This document shows positions 54,656 to 64,000 of a stretch of DNA of 64,000 nucleotides, in pieces. The notes below the pieces were generated by a model. That model was not told where the DNA came from. It saw only the letters and a list, made by a program, of their open reading frames with translations, and did no database searches. Location: positions 203,501 to 267,500 of the forward strand of contig CAUYUJ010015021.1 of the NCBI GenBank assembly GCA_963575745.1, in the 5' to 3' direction. Position 1 is the stretch's first letter; the number at the start of each line of letters is the position of its first letter. The position numbers and the translations under genes are program-made. This stretch comes from Prorocentrum cordatum. Its lineage: Eukaryota; Sar; Dinophyceae; Prorocentrales; Prorocentraceae.

Positions 54656-55204
54656 GAGACCCCCAAAGAAGGCTTCAGCCAGGGCCCTTGCGATCACCCT
54701 GCTGCGTGCTGGAAAAGGGCTGACGCACCACGCTTCCCGGGCCCTATGCGGACGCTAGGAGGCCATCCCCCAGACGGCTTCAGCACGGGCCCCAGGGATC
54801 ATCGTACGGCGTTCTGAAGCTGGTTACAGTCCACGCTCCCAAGGCCTCTGCCGCACCAGCCGCGACAAAGCGCGGCGGCGGAGCGTGCGGGTCGACATTG
54901 ACGAAGCTCGCGAGCCTTTAGGCGATGTCGCTGCGGAAACAAACGCGTTCCCCGGGTCTCTGCGAGATGCATGCGGGGCACACCAGGAGCGCCCAGAGGT
55001 GCCCGGGAGATCCGTGAGTTTGGGGCCTGGCGCCATTGAGTAGCATCCAGTCATCTCAAATGAGGCCCGAGTAGCTTTAAGTCAGGCGCGTCCCTCTACA
55101 GCAGGAATATTGAATAATAATCAAAAAATAGTCTGGGGACGATTTGCTGAGCATTGATGACTATTTCTGAGCATTCTGTTGCCTGATTTTATTTTTTCTT
55201 CCAA
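54656..55204. other. No gene recognised
   Basis: Unique-looking, ending in an AT-richer stretch (55,080-55,200). The direct words GGCTTCAGC...GGGCCC recur at 54,670 and 54,778. Confidence 0.45.
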
Positions 55205-55411
55205 AATCCGCATGTAGGGGGGTTTAGAGAGTCGCGCCGCATCGCCGATGCATCGGCGATGCGGCTCGACGCGGAGTCCCACGTCCTTCGCGCCGACGGC
55301 GCCGATGCATCGCCGACGTTGCCGACGCTTTGCCGACGCATCGGCGATGCAGGGGCGAGGCGGCGCGATCCTCCGACGCCATCTGCTCGGATCCCACGCG
55401 GGAGGCCTCGG
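55205..55411. mobile_element. TIR element, copy D
   Basis: Contains the same 30-nt palindrome (55,234-55,263) and the right end GCGGCGCGATCCTCCGACGC, GCTCGGATCCCACGCGGGAGG. The left terminal ~25 bp are poorly conserved. Confidence 0.7.
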
Positions 55412-55716
55412 TGCCGGCGGCGCGGTGATGCGCGGCTGCTGCCGCAGCCCCAGCGGAACGGCGTACACAACGGGGGCCGTCTGCACCGACACTGGCGCGC
55501 AGGATGCCCGCGCAAGGCCGGGCGTGGGCGCCCCTTGGTCTCTCCAAGGCTGCGTGCCGCCTCTGGCGCGGCCCGCGTAAGCTGCGGCGTAACGCCTCCT
55601 CCTCCTCCTCCTCCTCCTCCTCCTCCTCCTCCCTCCTCCTCCTCTTCCTCCTCCTCCTTCCTCCTCCTCCTCTCCTCCTCCTCCTCCTCCTCCTCCTCCT
55701 CCTCCTCCTCCTCCTC

Positions 55717-55750
<34 letters not shown>

Positions 55751-55989
55751 AGAGGAGGCAAAGGAACTCCGAACTTCTCATGAATCAGCCGGGGGGTGAC
55801 GAGCGTGAAAAGGCGGCGCGGCCCCCCCCGCAAGGGCCATCGAGGAGCATTTGGGGGCATCCTGCGAGAAACTGCGCGCAGGACGCTGCACAAAACGCAT
55901 GGGGAACGGACGTCGGAGCGATGGCGAGCTCTCGTCGTCGCCCAGGCGAGGCACGGGGCAGCGTGGCCGGCGCCCCTCCTCTCGAGCCC
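55412..55989. repeat. (CTC)n microsatellite (55,594-55,752) and flanks
   Basis: CTC units, pure for the last ~75 bp, ending in a C10 run. It is in opposite sense to the (GGA)n tract at 56,303-56,355. The flanks are GC-rich with no gene recognised. Confidence 0.85.
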
Positions 55990-56110
55990 CGCCCCGTTGT
56001 CCGAGGCCGGAACGGCGGTGGTGGCGCTCGCGCGGGCGGCGCACGGGAGGGTGTCCGAGCTGGGCCCGCAGGGCCTCGCAAATGCGGGGAGCGTGCGGGA
56101 GGCGCCCGCC
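55990..56110 (+). pseudogene. OPR/TBC2-like fragment, broken inside the repeat
   Basis: The frame reads 'EAGTAVVALARAAHGRVSEL', 'GPQGLANAGSVREAPA'. The first part is the usual helix of the unit and 'LGPQGLAN' its conserved turn, but the text after 'LAN' is not 'TxWAxA'. Either the exon ends here (a GC donor, GCGGGG, follows 'AAT'; dinoflagellates tolerate GC donors) or the unit is decayed. Confidence 0.45.
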
Positions 56111-56513
56111 CGGCGTATCCCCCAGTCCGAGGCCACCGCCTGGGGCCTCGACCTCCCCGGGCGTCCCGCAGGCGGCGGGTGCATCCGTCGGGCCTCGGGG
56201 GGCCGGACTATCTCCGCGTCCGCCGCCCGCTGTGGCCCCAGGGCGTCGGCCCCCAGGCGGTGGACATGGATACATCCCCGCCTCGCACCGCGGGGGCGGA
56301 GGGAGGAGGAGGAGGAGGAGGAGGAGGAGGAGGAGGAGGAGGAGGAGGAGAAGGATGAGAATTCGGGAGAATTCGGCGACGACGCAGTCGAGTTTCGCCT
56401 AGGCGGGTGCCGCTTCGGGAGCCCAGAAACGCTTGGGGCCCCTAGCGCAGCACAGAACAACCACGCTGCAATTCACTCATACAGCATGTAAACTCCTCTC
56501 TCACGCAGCGCAA
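56111..56513. other. (GGA)n tract (56,303-56,355) and unique sequence
   Basis: Between the OPR fragment and the 3' end of the - strand PPR-like gene. Nothing else seen. Confidence 0.5.
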
Positions 56514-58541
56514 TTACGCTCTGCGTATCCTGATGCCTTTGATCGAAGCCTTCGCCCTTGTGGCCCTCAGGAGCAGCATGTTGTCGAAATCTGCTCTGAG
56601 GGGCCACGTGGGCCTCCCGTTCGACCCTGTGATCGTGAACTTGCCGCTTTCCTCACCGTGGAGATATCTTTGATATCGCTTCTCCACCTTTTTCTGGTCA
56701 ACCCTCGGAAGGGGCCCCCACACTCCATGTATGTCCTCCGCTTCCCATTGGATTCCAACACTGTAGCTGATGGCGTTGGGCTCGATCGCTTCGCCGCCTT
56801 CTAGCCATGTGCTGGCGATTTGGGAGCGTGCGTGCCACATGGCCCTGCTGACGCAGTAGCTGCTCAGCTTCGCGTTCCCCTTCTCGCAGGCGCGCGTGTC
56901 GACGATGTTCGCGGCTGTCTGCGCACCTGGATGGGAGGGCTCTTGAGAGGACGTCCTGTCCGCCTTCTCAGGTGCGCTCACTATTGCCTCCAGCTCGAGG
57001 TCGGCCTGGGACTCGAAGGGGTCGCTCTTCGGCTCTCCAGAAACCAGGTCGGTCGGAAGGAAATTCGAAGACTCGTTTGGAGGCCCCTCAATGCTGAGGT
57101 CGGGTTCCAGTTTCGCCTCCCCCTTTTCGCAAGCCCTGATCCCAGCGCTGCAGCTGATGGTGTCGGGCTCTGGATTCGCCTCCCTCTTCTCGCATGCGCT
57201 GTTCTCAGTACTGTGGCCAGCGATAATGTCGGGCTCCAGCTTCGCTTTCCGCCTCTCGCATGCCCTGATCCAAGCATTGTAGCGGGTGATGTCGGGCTCT
57301 ATCTTCGCCTCCTCCTTCTCGCTCTGCTCGCTCTCACATTTCTCGCAAACAGTTTTCACGCACTGCTCGCAAACCGTGTTCTCTGATCCAGCCGTGGCGG
57401 CGAGGCTCGACGAGGAGTAGCAAACGATATTGGGCTCCAGCTTCGCCAACTTAGCAGCCACTGCTCGGCCGTCTCGCTCGTACGTCTCTCGCTCCTTCTC
57501 GCGCGCCTGGACACTGTAGTTGATCAAGTTCGGCTCTGTCTTCGCCTCCCTCTCCGCCCATGGGCTCTCTGCACTGTAGCTGGTCACGTTGGGCTCGACC
57601 TTCGTCTTCGCCTCCAGCTTCTCGCATCCCGCCGTGTCTCTGCGGCTGGTTACGGTGGGCTCCAACTTCACCTCCCCCTTCTCGCATGACATGGCTCCAG
57701 TGCTGTAGCTGATCGTGTCGGGCCCCATCTTCGCCGCCCACGTCGCGTAGTCGCTGGTCCCTGGCTCGAGGCTTGCGGGGCAGGTCTCAGCGCTGTAGCT
57801 GAACGTGTTGGGCACCACCGTCGCCTCCCACTTCTCGCACTTCTCGCGCGCGGGTTCCTGCAGCCAGCCCTCGACGAAGTCGTAGTCGAAGGGCGTGGCT
57901 GGCCAGGCGCCGAAATCCTGCTCGACCAGCCCGTGGTCCAGGGCGGCCTGGCGGCTGGTCGCCAGGAGCAGCCTCCTCCATGCGCGCCGCTGGCTTTTGC
58001 TCGCCGCGGGGCGCCTCACCTCCGTCGGGGGCGCACACCACATAGAGCCACGGCCGGCGGCGCCAGCAGGCAGGCTGCCTTCAGCACGCGCGCCGAGGAC
58101 CGTCGCTGGCGGTCTCGGCGATGCCAAGCTGGCTCCTTGGCCGCCGTCTCCAGCCGCGAGGCGCCGGCTGCGGCGCGGCGGCAGCGGCGGCGCCAGGAGC
58201 AGCGCGCGGCCGCGTATCGGGCCCAAGGGTGGAGGCCCGCGAGGCAAGGGATGCCTCACCCCCCCAGGGGCGCCGATCGGCTCGCGTGAGCCCGACCTCC
58301 TGGGCGGCCTGATCGCTGGCGATCGCGCGAGGGATCGATCGACCACCCGACGCGACCCTGATCTGGCCCCCTCCCAACAGAGGCCAGATGGGCTGAGGAG
58401 GAGGAGGAGGAGGAGGAGGAGGAGGAGGAGGAGGAGGAGGAGGAGGAGGAGGAGGAGGAGGAGGAGGAGGAGCGCGGGGGCCCGGGTGGGGTGGGGGGGG
58501 GGGGCGTGCAGAGCGCAGCGCGGGGCGGGGACGGGAAGCAC
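56514..58541 (-). CDS. Protein with shortened PPR-like repeats (509-675 aa)
   Basis: Uninterrupted from 58,541 to the stop at 56,514. The 5' part up to 58,400 is a poly-Leu read-through of a (GGA)n tract, so I prefer the ATG at 58,043 ('MWCAPPTEVRRPAASKSQRR', 509 residues); trans-splicing hides the true start. After a 60-residue unique segment ('EQDFGAWPATPFDYDFVEGW') come ~10 units of the type 'KLEPDTISYSAGIRACEKGE'. They match helix A of the dinoflagellate PPR consensus, but helix B ('QWQRALxLLxEM') is missing, so units are mostly 21-22 residues instead of 35. The C-terminal part (~600-675) is unlike PPR: 'IHGVWGPLPRVDQKKVEKRY', 'ESGKFTITGSNGRPTWPLRA'. Lack of stops over 1.5 kb and G/C third positions support a real or very recent gene. 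RNA binding is an inference only. Confidence 0.65.
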   Translation of the reverse strand: MLPVPAPRCALHAPPPHPTRAPALLLLLLLLLLLLLLLLLLLLLLLLLLSPSGLCWEGARSGSRRVVDRSLARSPAIRPPRRSGSREPIGAPGGVRHPLPRGPPPLGPIRGRALLLAPPLPPRRSRRLAAGDGGQGASLASPRPPATVLGARAEGSLPAGAAGRGSMWCAPPTEVRRPAASKSQRRAWRRLLLATSRQAALDHGLVEQDFGAWPATPFDYDFVEGWLQEPAREKCEKWEATVVPNTFSYSAETCPASLEPGTSDYATWAAKMGPDTISYSTGAMSCEKGEVKLEPTVTSRRDTAGCEKLEAKTKVEPNVTSYSAESPWAEREAKTEPNLINYSVQAREKERETYERDGRAVAAKLAKLEPNIVCYSSSSLAATAGSENTVCEQCVKTVCEKCESEQSEKEEAKIEPDITRYNAWIRACERRKAKLEPDIIAGHSTENSACEKREANPEPDTISCSAGIRACEKGEAKLEPDLSIEGPPNESSNFLPTDLVSGEPKSDPFESQADLELEAIVSAPEKADRTSSQEPSHPGAQTAANIVDTRACEKGNAKLSSYCVSRAMWHARSQIASTWLEGGEAIEPNAISYSVGIQWEAEDIHGVWGPLPRVDQKKVEKRYQRYLHGEESGKFTITGSNGRPTWPLRADFDNMLLLRATRAKASIKGIRIRRA
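58396..58475. repeat. (GGA)n microsatellite
   Basis: GGAGGA, uninterrupted for ~75 bp, followed by GGGGTGGGGGGGGGG. Confidence 0.98.
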
Positions 58542-58874
58542 GAAGCACGGTTACAGCGTTCCTGGTTCCCCGCCTCGCTCGCCCTCCCTCCGCTCCCGCT
58601 GTGGCTCGTTGCCCTCTTCGGCGCGCCAGCCGTGTGGACAGCGAGGGGCTCGGCGCAATGGTCAGGGACGGGAGGGAGTGGCAGGACGCCAGGTATGACG
58701 CGAGCGCACGGGGCCCGCCCTCCCCTTCTCGCTTCCCTCCCCTCTTGCTTCCCTCCCCCCCCCCCGCTTCCCTGCCCCTGCGCGGGGCCGCGTCAGCACC
58801 TGCCACCGGCACGTCCCCGGCCCACATCGAGCGTCCTGTCGGCCGCTCGGACCCGCGTGCAGGCGAACGGGGGG
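58542..58874. other. No gene recognised
   Basis: CGCTCC and CCCTCCCC-rich sequence upstream of the preceding - strand frame; a promoter cannot be identified. Confidence 0.4.
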
Positions 58875-59270
58875 GGGGGAGGGAGGGAGGGAGGGAGGGA
58901 GGAGGGAGGGAGGGAGGGAGGGAGGGAGGAGGAGGAGGAGGGAGGGAGGATGAGGAGGAGGAGGGAGGAGGGAGGGAGGAGGAGGAGGAGGAGGAGGAGG
59001 AGGAGGAGGAGGAGGAGGAGGAGGAGGAGGAGGAGGAGGGGGGCCCTGTGGAGGGCCAGGCCTGCCGTCGTGCTCCCACACGTCTCGGGCAGTGGCGAAG
59101 CGTCGCGGCTTGCCTCTAGTAGGGCCACCAGAGCATGTTCTTAGAAACCCCTCCTCCTCCTCCTCCTCCTCCTCCTCCTCCTCCTCCTCCTCCTCCTCCT
59201 CCTCCCCCTCCCCCTCCTCCTCCTCCTCCTCCTCCTCCTCCTCCTCCTCCTCCTCCTCCTCCTCCTCCTC
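58875..59270. repeat. (GGA)n / (TCC)n inverted microsatellite pair
   Basis: Purine arm 58,875-59,040, pyrimidine arm 59,148-59,270, ~107-bp spacer. Complementary arms of over 100 bp can form a very stable hairpin. Confidence 0.95.
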
Positions 59271-59330
59271 TAGTAGGGCCACCAGAGCATGGTTTGCACG
59301 AACTGTTCTGAGAACCTTTCTGGCTGAGAT
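59085..59330. repeat. Dispersed repeat i, second copy, split by the (TCC)n tract
   Basis: AGTGGCGAAGCGTCGCGGCT then CTAGTAGGGCCACCAGAGCA at 59,118, the TCC tract, and CTAGTAGGGCCACCAGAGCA again at 59,271, followed by GGTTTGCACGAACTGTTCT. The 30,885 copy has the flanking parts without the tract. Confidence 0.8.
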
Positions 59331-59734
59331 TTTTTTTTTTTGTTCGGGGTGGGGGGGAAGCGTAGGCTTGACGTCCTAGGAACACAGTTCTTGCTATGCG
59401 AACATTCCGTCGTTCTGAAAACATGCCGTGGTAGCCCGATAGGAATGCCAGGGCGGTGGATCCCTGTTCGACCATCCCTTTCCCCCATACGCTCACCCAC
59501 CGCTCGTTGACCGTGGGTGTCCCTGGATGCCCCAAATCCAGGCCCTCCTGCTTCAAGAGCCGAGGACGGCTTTCCCTCCCCCTTCTGTTTCCGCGAGCGG
59601 GCCGGGAACTCGATCTGCTTCCAGCGCCTTCCTGCCCTTCCGGACGAGGCGTGCGCTCGAGATCGGGGCCCCCGCTCTCGCTGCCCTCCCCCGAGGGAAG
59701 CCCCCCTTGTGGAAGGGCCCCCCCCCGGCCGCTC
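59331..59734. other. No gene recognised
   Basis: T12 run at 59,330-59,341, then unique GC-balanced DNA. Confidence 0.45.
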
Positions 59735-59910
59735 CTCCTCCTCCTCCTCCTCCCTCCTCCCTCCTCCTCCTCCCTCCTCCTCCTCCTCCTCCTCCTCCTC
59801 CTCCTCCTCCTTCCTCCCCTCCTCCTCCTCCTCCTCCTCCTCCTCCTCCTCCCTCCTCCTCCTCCTCCTCCTCCTCCTCCCTCCCCCTCCCTCCTCCCCC
59901 CCCCTGGCCC
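59735..59910. repeat. (CTC)n microsatellite
   Basis: CTCCTC with CCCTCC interruptions. Confidence 0.95.
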
Positions 59911-60085
59911 TCGCAGGATCTCCTGCAGGGCCAGGGTCGCACTGACCCCAGGCCTCGGGCGCAGGAGCCTGCAGGGTCCCGCAGGATGCTCCGCGCGGAC
60001 CCGAGCTTGGCCGCAGGATCCTGCAGGATCTTGCAGGATCCTGCAAGGCCTGACTGACCCGGGTCTGGATTGACCCGGGACAGAC
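59905..60085. repeat. Dispersed repeat iii, second copy
   Basis: CTGCAGGGCCAGGGTCGCA, TGCAGGATC words, GGCCTGACTGACCCGGGTCT and TTGACCCGGG match 31,555-31,740 in order. Confidence 0.8.
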
Positions 60086-60223
60086 GATCCCCGAATGCCG
60101 CTGGGGCCCCCGCCGGGGCGGCCCCAGATCCTCGTTCGATCGTCAGGACGCGCGTGTGGTCTCCAGGCCTCTGCCTGCCCCGTCCTTGTTTCCTTCGGCC
60201 GCGTCCCTGTTGTGATATCAAAA

Positions 60224-60595
<372 letters not shown>

Positions 60596-60688
60596 GCTGG
60601 CACGATTCGCTCCAATGGTACCCCCTCTCGTTGCCTTTATCGCCCGCGCAGTCACCCTCTGCCTAGCCGTCGACGTTAAAGTGTGTTC

Positions 60689-60892
60689 TCGGCCTCCCTG
60701 ATAGGGGTCCGAGCAGACGGGGTTGGAGGATCGCGCCGCATCGCCGATGCATCGGCGATACGGCTCGATGTGGAGCCCGACTCTCGCCACGGTGGCGTCG
60801 CCCATGCACCGCCGACGTCACCGATGCATCGGCGATGCATCGGCGCGATCCTCCGACCACATCTACTCGGACCCCATCTGGGACGCCTCTAG
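60689..60892. mobile_element. TIR element, copy E
   Basis: Left end GGCCTCCCTGATAGGGGTCC, right end GGACCCCATCTGGGACGCC and CTCTAG. Internal order as in copy A. At ~204 bp it is the cleanest copy besides A. Confidence 0.8.
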
Positions 60893-61510
60893 TGTTAGCG
60901 CAATATTTGCTTACCCTGCTTCGGGCTTAGAGCCTAGGGCGTAGGCCGTAGGGCTCAGGGCTTCTGATAATTCGAGGGGCCCAGTGATGAGAATTCCGGG
61001 CGCAGGGTTCCGATTCAGGTGTGCGGGCGGAGCTTTCAGGGTTTAGGGTGAAGGGCTTGGGGCTAAGCGCGGAGGGTTGACGGCGCGTGAGCTGAAGGCG
61101 CATGGACGTGGGTGCAGGGCTTGACGCTTTCGCCCTGGGGTCTGGAGTAGGTTTGACGGTGTTTGGCTTTGGGTCAGGGGTTCGGATACTGAAATCCTCG
61201 ATTTCGGGTGTGGTGGATTTCTGGGTCTGGGGTCTGCCGGAATTTCTGGACTTGCCCTCTCGATTTCTGGACCCGATCTTCGCGATCTCTGGCTTTGCCC
61301 CCCTGGATGTCTATCTTGGCTTAAAAAAAAGATCGGGCTTTGCCCTTCCACAGTTTCCTGGTTTTGCCCCACGGAATTTCGTGCTTCGCCTCCCCACTCA
61401 CTGACTGCCCCTCTGCATCGCTGCGCTTGTCGCCACCGGTAGCCCCCCCGACGTTCTCACGGGGATGGTGGTGGGCTGTTGGGGGACGGGGTGGGCACCT
61501 TTGTGCGGTC
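60893..61510. other. Degenerate TAGGGCT-type and GATTTCTGG-type repeats; presumed intron
   Basis: 60,930-61,090 has loose TAGGGCNT and AGGGCTT words including one TTTAGGGT. 61,190-61,290 has GATTTCTGG units. No gene. Confidence 0.5.
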
Positions 61511-61737
61511 CCCCTCAATACGCTCTGGGCTCTGGCGACGGTGCCAGTCTCGGTGGCCAGCCCCGACCACGGTGATTGCCTCCGTGCGGTGTGCGGCGCG
61601 GCGCATCAGAAGGTCAGCCAGCTCAGTGCTCAGGGGCTCTCCAACTGCATCTGGGCCATGGCGACGGCGCGGCTCCCAAACAGCGATCTCTGCAAGGCCT
61701 GCTGCGCCCGTGCCGCCGACTCCATCATCGGGGAAGC
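61511..61737 (+). CDS. OPR/TBC2-like exon with two repeats
   Basis: Codes 'PLNTLWALATVPVSVASPDH', 'GDCLRAVCGAAHQKVSQLSA', 'QGLSNCIWAMATARLPNSDL', 'CKACCARAADSIIGEA'. Two 'L-x-N-x-x-W-A-x-A' units with the Trp retained. The first unit begins at 'LNTLW', as if the acceptor fell inside the repeat. The donor GTAAGA starts at 61,738, leaving two bases over (phase 2). The next exon at 62,278 does not fit this phase directly, so a small exon or another acceptor lies between. Confidence 0.75.
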
Positions 61738-62126
61738 GTAAGACTCGAGTGATGGGCCTGTTTTTTCACCACCACCAACAGAAGTTGGAGGGGGAAGGAG
61801 GTGGAGGACCAGGAGGAGGTGGAGGACCAGGAGGAGGAGGAGGACGAAGAGGAGGAGGAGGAGGAGGAGGAGGAGGAGGAGGAGGAGGACCTCCTCCCTC
61901 CGTCCAACTTATGGTGGTGGTGGTGGTGGAAAACAGGCCCATCATCGAGGTCGCCGGGGCTCGGGCTTGCCGGCGCTACTTGACGTTCTCGTCGTGGACT
62001 CGGATGGTCCAGTGTCCCGTGGGATGTTTCCGGCGAGCACTTGCATCAGATTAATTACCAAACAGATTTCCCCAGCTCTGGTCAGGCCAACTGGAGTCCT
62101 GATGTTGATGACGCTGATGCTGATGC

Positions 62127-62184
<58 letters not shown>

Positions 62185-62277
62185 GCTGATGATGCTGATG
62201 ATGCTGTCATGATTTCCATCATCATCACCATCAGTAGCATCATCAACATCATCATCAACATCATTATCAAACTCGAG
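61738..62277. repeat. Intron with (GGA)n and an inverted (GAT)n/(ATC)n hairpin
   Basis: GTAAGA donor, (GGA)n at 61,795-61,893, GGTGGT at 61,912-61,928. Then (GAT)n at 62,103-62,200 and (ATC)n at 62,215-62,268 can pair with only ~15 bp between them, ending 8 bp before the next exon's AG. Confidence 0.8.
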
Positions 62278-62429
62278 TCTCACGCCTCCCCGGCATCAAC
62301 GACCACAACGGGCAGGGGATTGCAAACATCCTGTGGGCCCTCGCGCCGCTGGCGCACCACAGCAGCGATGCGCTCGTCGGCCTGCTGACCGCTGCAGCCA
62401 AGACCCCGGGGGCGCTCCAAGCGAGGACG
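62278..62429 (+). CDS. OPR/TBC2-like repeat exon
   Basis: Codes 'GINDHNGQGIANILWALAPL', 'AHHSSDALVGLLTAAAKTPG', 'ALQART'. One full repeat ('GQGIANILWALAPL') with helix-forming flanks. An AG acceptor ends at 62,277 within CTCGAG, and GTGAGG starts at 62,430 right after codon ACG (phase 0). This is the last recognisable exon of the series on this strand; the protein's C-terminal RAP domain, if it has one, is not in view. Confidence 0.7.
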
Positions 62430-63534
62430 GTGAGGAGCCGCCCCGCGATCGGCGGGGCTCGTCCCCAGACCCCCTCGCGTCGCGGGCAACACAGCATGAC
62501 TCGTAGGCACCTCTGGGGCCCCTGGGGGCGGATGGCCCAGGTGCCGGCATTACACGCATTCGCCCAAGAGTCCCGCCGAAGGCATGGGCCATCGGCGCCC
62601 CTGGATACATGCCTTGCTCTTCCCTGGGCCATTCGACCTCATCGTCGCTCCCGAATGACAGCAGGTTGCTGTTATGTTCGGCCCTTTGAAGTGCCTTCAC
62701 AGGGCACCGGGACCGTCAACAAGACGGCCCAGGATGAGAAGCTGGTCCGAGGGAAGTGGTCTAGACCTCCAGGGGTCCACGTTGGAGCAAGAGGCGGGGA
62801 GTTTGTGTCGGTTGGCTCCCGGGACGATGGAGGTGGATGCGGAAGAGGAGGATCAGGAGGAACAGGAAGCACGCGTTGCAGGCGGGCACCAGAGAGGGTG
62901 GAGGCACGGGCTGCTTGTCCAGGAGGAGGGGAAGGGGGGGCGGGGACCGAGGAGCCGAGTCAGTTCAGAGTTGCAGGTCTTTCCGCGGGCCGATCCGGCG
63001 ATCTTCGTCGCCATCGCCTCCACATACCTCCCCCTCACGGTCGCCCCTCTTCTCTCCTTCTCTCCATTTCTCCTTCCCAGCCTTCGCCAAGTCGGAGGGC
63101 GCAGTCTGTCTCCATCGGCAGCACGGCCTCGGGCGAGATCCAGCGGCTGCGCCGTAATTGCTGACAGGGCTGCCAGCGTCGCCCCAGTGCTGCAGGCTGC
63201 GCGGGCGCTCCGGGCCGGCCAGCTTGACCTCGGCCCGGGCAGCAATACAGTTGCCGCAGTCCACGCTGGAGCTGCGCGCGCCGCTGGGCCAGCAGCCGCT
63301 GCCTTGCGCAGCGCGCAGCCTGCAAGAGTTGGGCCCATGCAGCGGCGTTGAGTGCTGGGTCGGCGTGCCGGCGGGGCCTCGCGGGTGGCTTTCGGCAGAA
63401 CAGCCGCGGCGGGTCAGCGCACCTGTCCTGCGCCCCCGTGAATCCGCATGTGTTGAGTGATTAGTGTTGCTTCTTGATGGTGTTGTGGTGGACTTGTTTC
63501 AGGGGTGCGGCGCTTGTCTACGCGTCCCTGGTGC
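62430..63534. other. Presumed intron or 3' flank; no further exon certain
   Basis: Starts with GTGAGG. Around 63,230-63,330 one frame reads 'LPCAARSLQELGPCSGVECW', faintly like an OPR unit without the Trp-Ala core. Otherwise nothing recognised. Confidence 0.4.
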
Positions 63535-63665
63535 TCGCAGAGGGCAGTTTCACTGCGAGCCTGCACCATTTTCCCCTGGCTCGACGTCCTCGCGTGCTCG
63601 CGCAGGGCCAGTTCGATGCGAGCCTGCCCCCTTTCCCCTTGCTCGACATCCTCGCTTGGGGGCGA
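63535..63665. repeat. 63-bp direct repeat, two copies
   Basis: GCGAGCCTGC starts at 63,555 and 63,618. Both copies run through TTTCCCCT, GCTCGAC and TCCTCGC. The 63-bp period keeps a frame open ('RCEPAPFPLARH'). Confidence 0.75.
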
Positions 63666-63737
63666 CCCCCCCCCAAAGTGCCCGCTCCCGGCCCCCCTCG
63701 GCCACGCGAAGAGGGGGGTTAGGGGGGAGCGGGGAAG

Positions 63738-63814
63738 GCTTCTCAGAAGCACCCCTGCCTGTTAGAAGGCGCGGGCCTTGTATGTAGATGTAAGGCCGGC
63801 GCCTTCTGAGAAGC
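63738..63814. repeat. 77-bp snap-back palindrome
   Basis: GCTTCTCAGAAG (63,738) pairs perfectly with CTTCTGAGAAGC (63,803), and inside it GAAGGCGCGGGCCTT pairs with AAGGCCGGCGCCTTC except for one bulged base, leaving a ~14-nt loop around GTATGTAGATGT. No gene is visible from here to 64,000. Confidence 0.8.
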
Positions 63815-64000
63815 AGCCTCCTTCTAAGACGCCTTCCCCCTCCCCCTACCCCCCTGTGCGCGTCGCCAGCCCCCTCCCCCTGGGGGCGCGGGCGTCCCCG
63901 CGAACTCAGGGTGTCCCCAGCTGCTGCTGCCCCCTGCCCCACAGAGGGCCTCCGTGAAGGGCCCGTGAAGGGTCGGTCGGGCATGTTCCTCCACAGAAGG

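Noticed and set aside
60915-61090. TAGGGCT/TTTAGGGT words as an interstitial telomere
   Set aside because: Only one exact TTTAGGG; the rest are degenerate and irregularly spaced.

Overview
The window reads as dinoflagellate nuclear DNA. This is inferred from three family signatures: tryptophan-rich OPR/TBC2-like repeats of the type 'QELANTLWALAAL' spread over small exons, PPR-like arrays with 'ISYSAGIRACEKG', and long non-LTR retroelements whose RT carries an 'HDVSNAF'-type motif A and a C-terminal zinc-finger tail. High GC, abundant trinucleotide microsatellites and very low gene density agree. The species cannot be fixed from the sequence. One scaffold gap (100 N) lies at 16,873-16,972. Most long open frames here are read-through of microsatellites and are not genes.

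Layout. 0-3.8 kb: repeat-rich DNA with a diverged ~0.5 kb direct duplication. 3.9-9.8 kb: a degenerate LINE-like element on the + strand (endonuclease, RT with YAGD in place of YADD, a frame break at a 20-T run, zinc fingers, a conserved downstream ORF and a 57-bp coding minisatellite). A block from its 3' end is also present inside the RT frame. 9.9-27 kb: almost only satellites, microsatellites and fold-back arrays. 28.2-29.2 kb: three copies of a ~200-bp terminal-inverted-repeat element; two more lie at 55.2 and 60.7 kb. 29.4-34 kb: tandem and dispersed repeats, three of which recur at 53.3 and 59-60 kb. 35.9-37 kb: the ghost of a PPR gene on the - strand.

37.9-62.4 kb: a series of + strand exons coding OPR/TBC2-like repeats (37.9, 42.7, 52.7, 53.6, 61.5 and 62.3 kb, possibly also 32.2 and 56.0 kb). 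They could be one or more genes of a predicted organelle RNA-binding family with very long, repeat-filled introns. Several have good splice sites, but exon phases do not all match, so some exons are missing or the gene is broken. Inside this interval lie a second, heavily decayed LINE (44.9-49.9 kb, RT plus RNase H) and, on the - strand, an uninterrupted 675-codon frame at 56.5-58.5 kb made of shortened PPR-like units of about 21 residues.

No rRNA, tRNA, CRISPR array or bacterial-type operon was found. No trans-spliced leader acceptor or poly(A) signal could be assigned.
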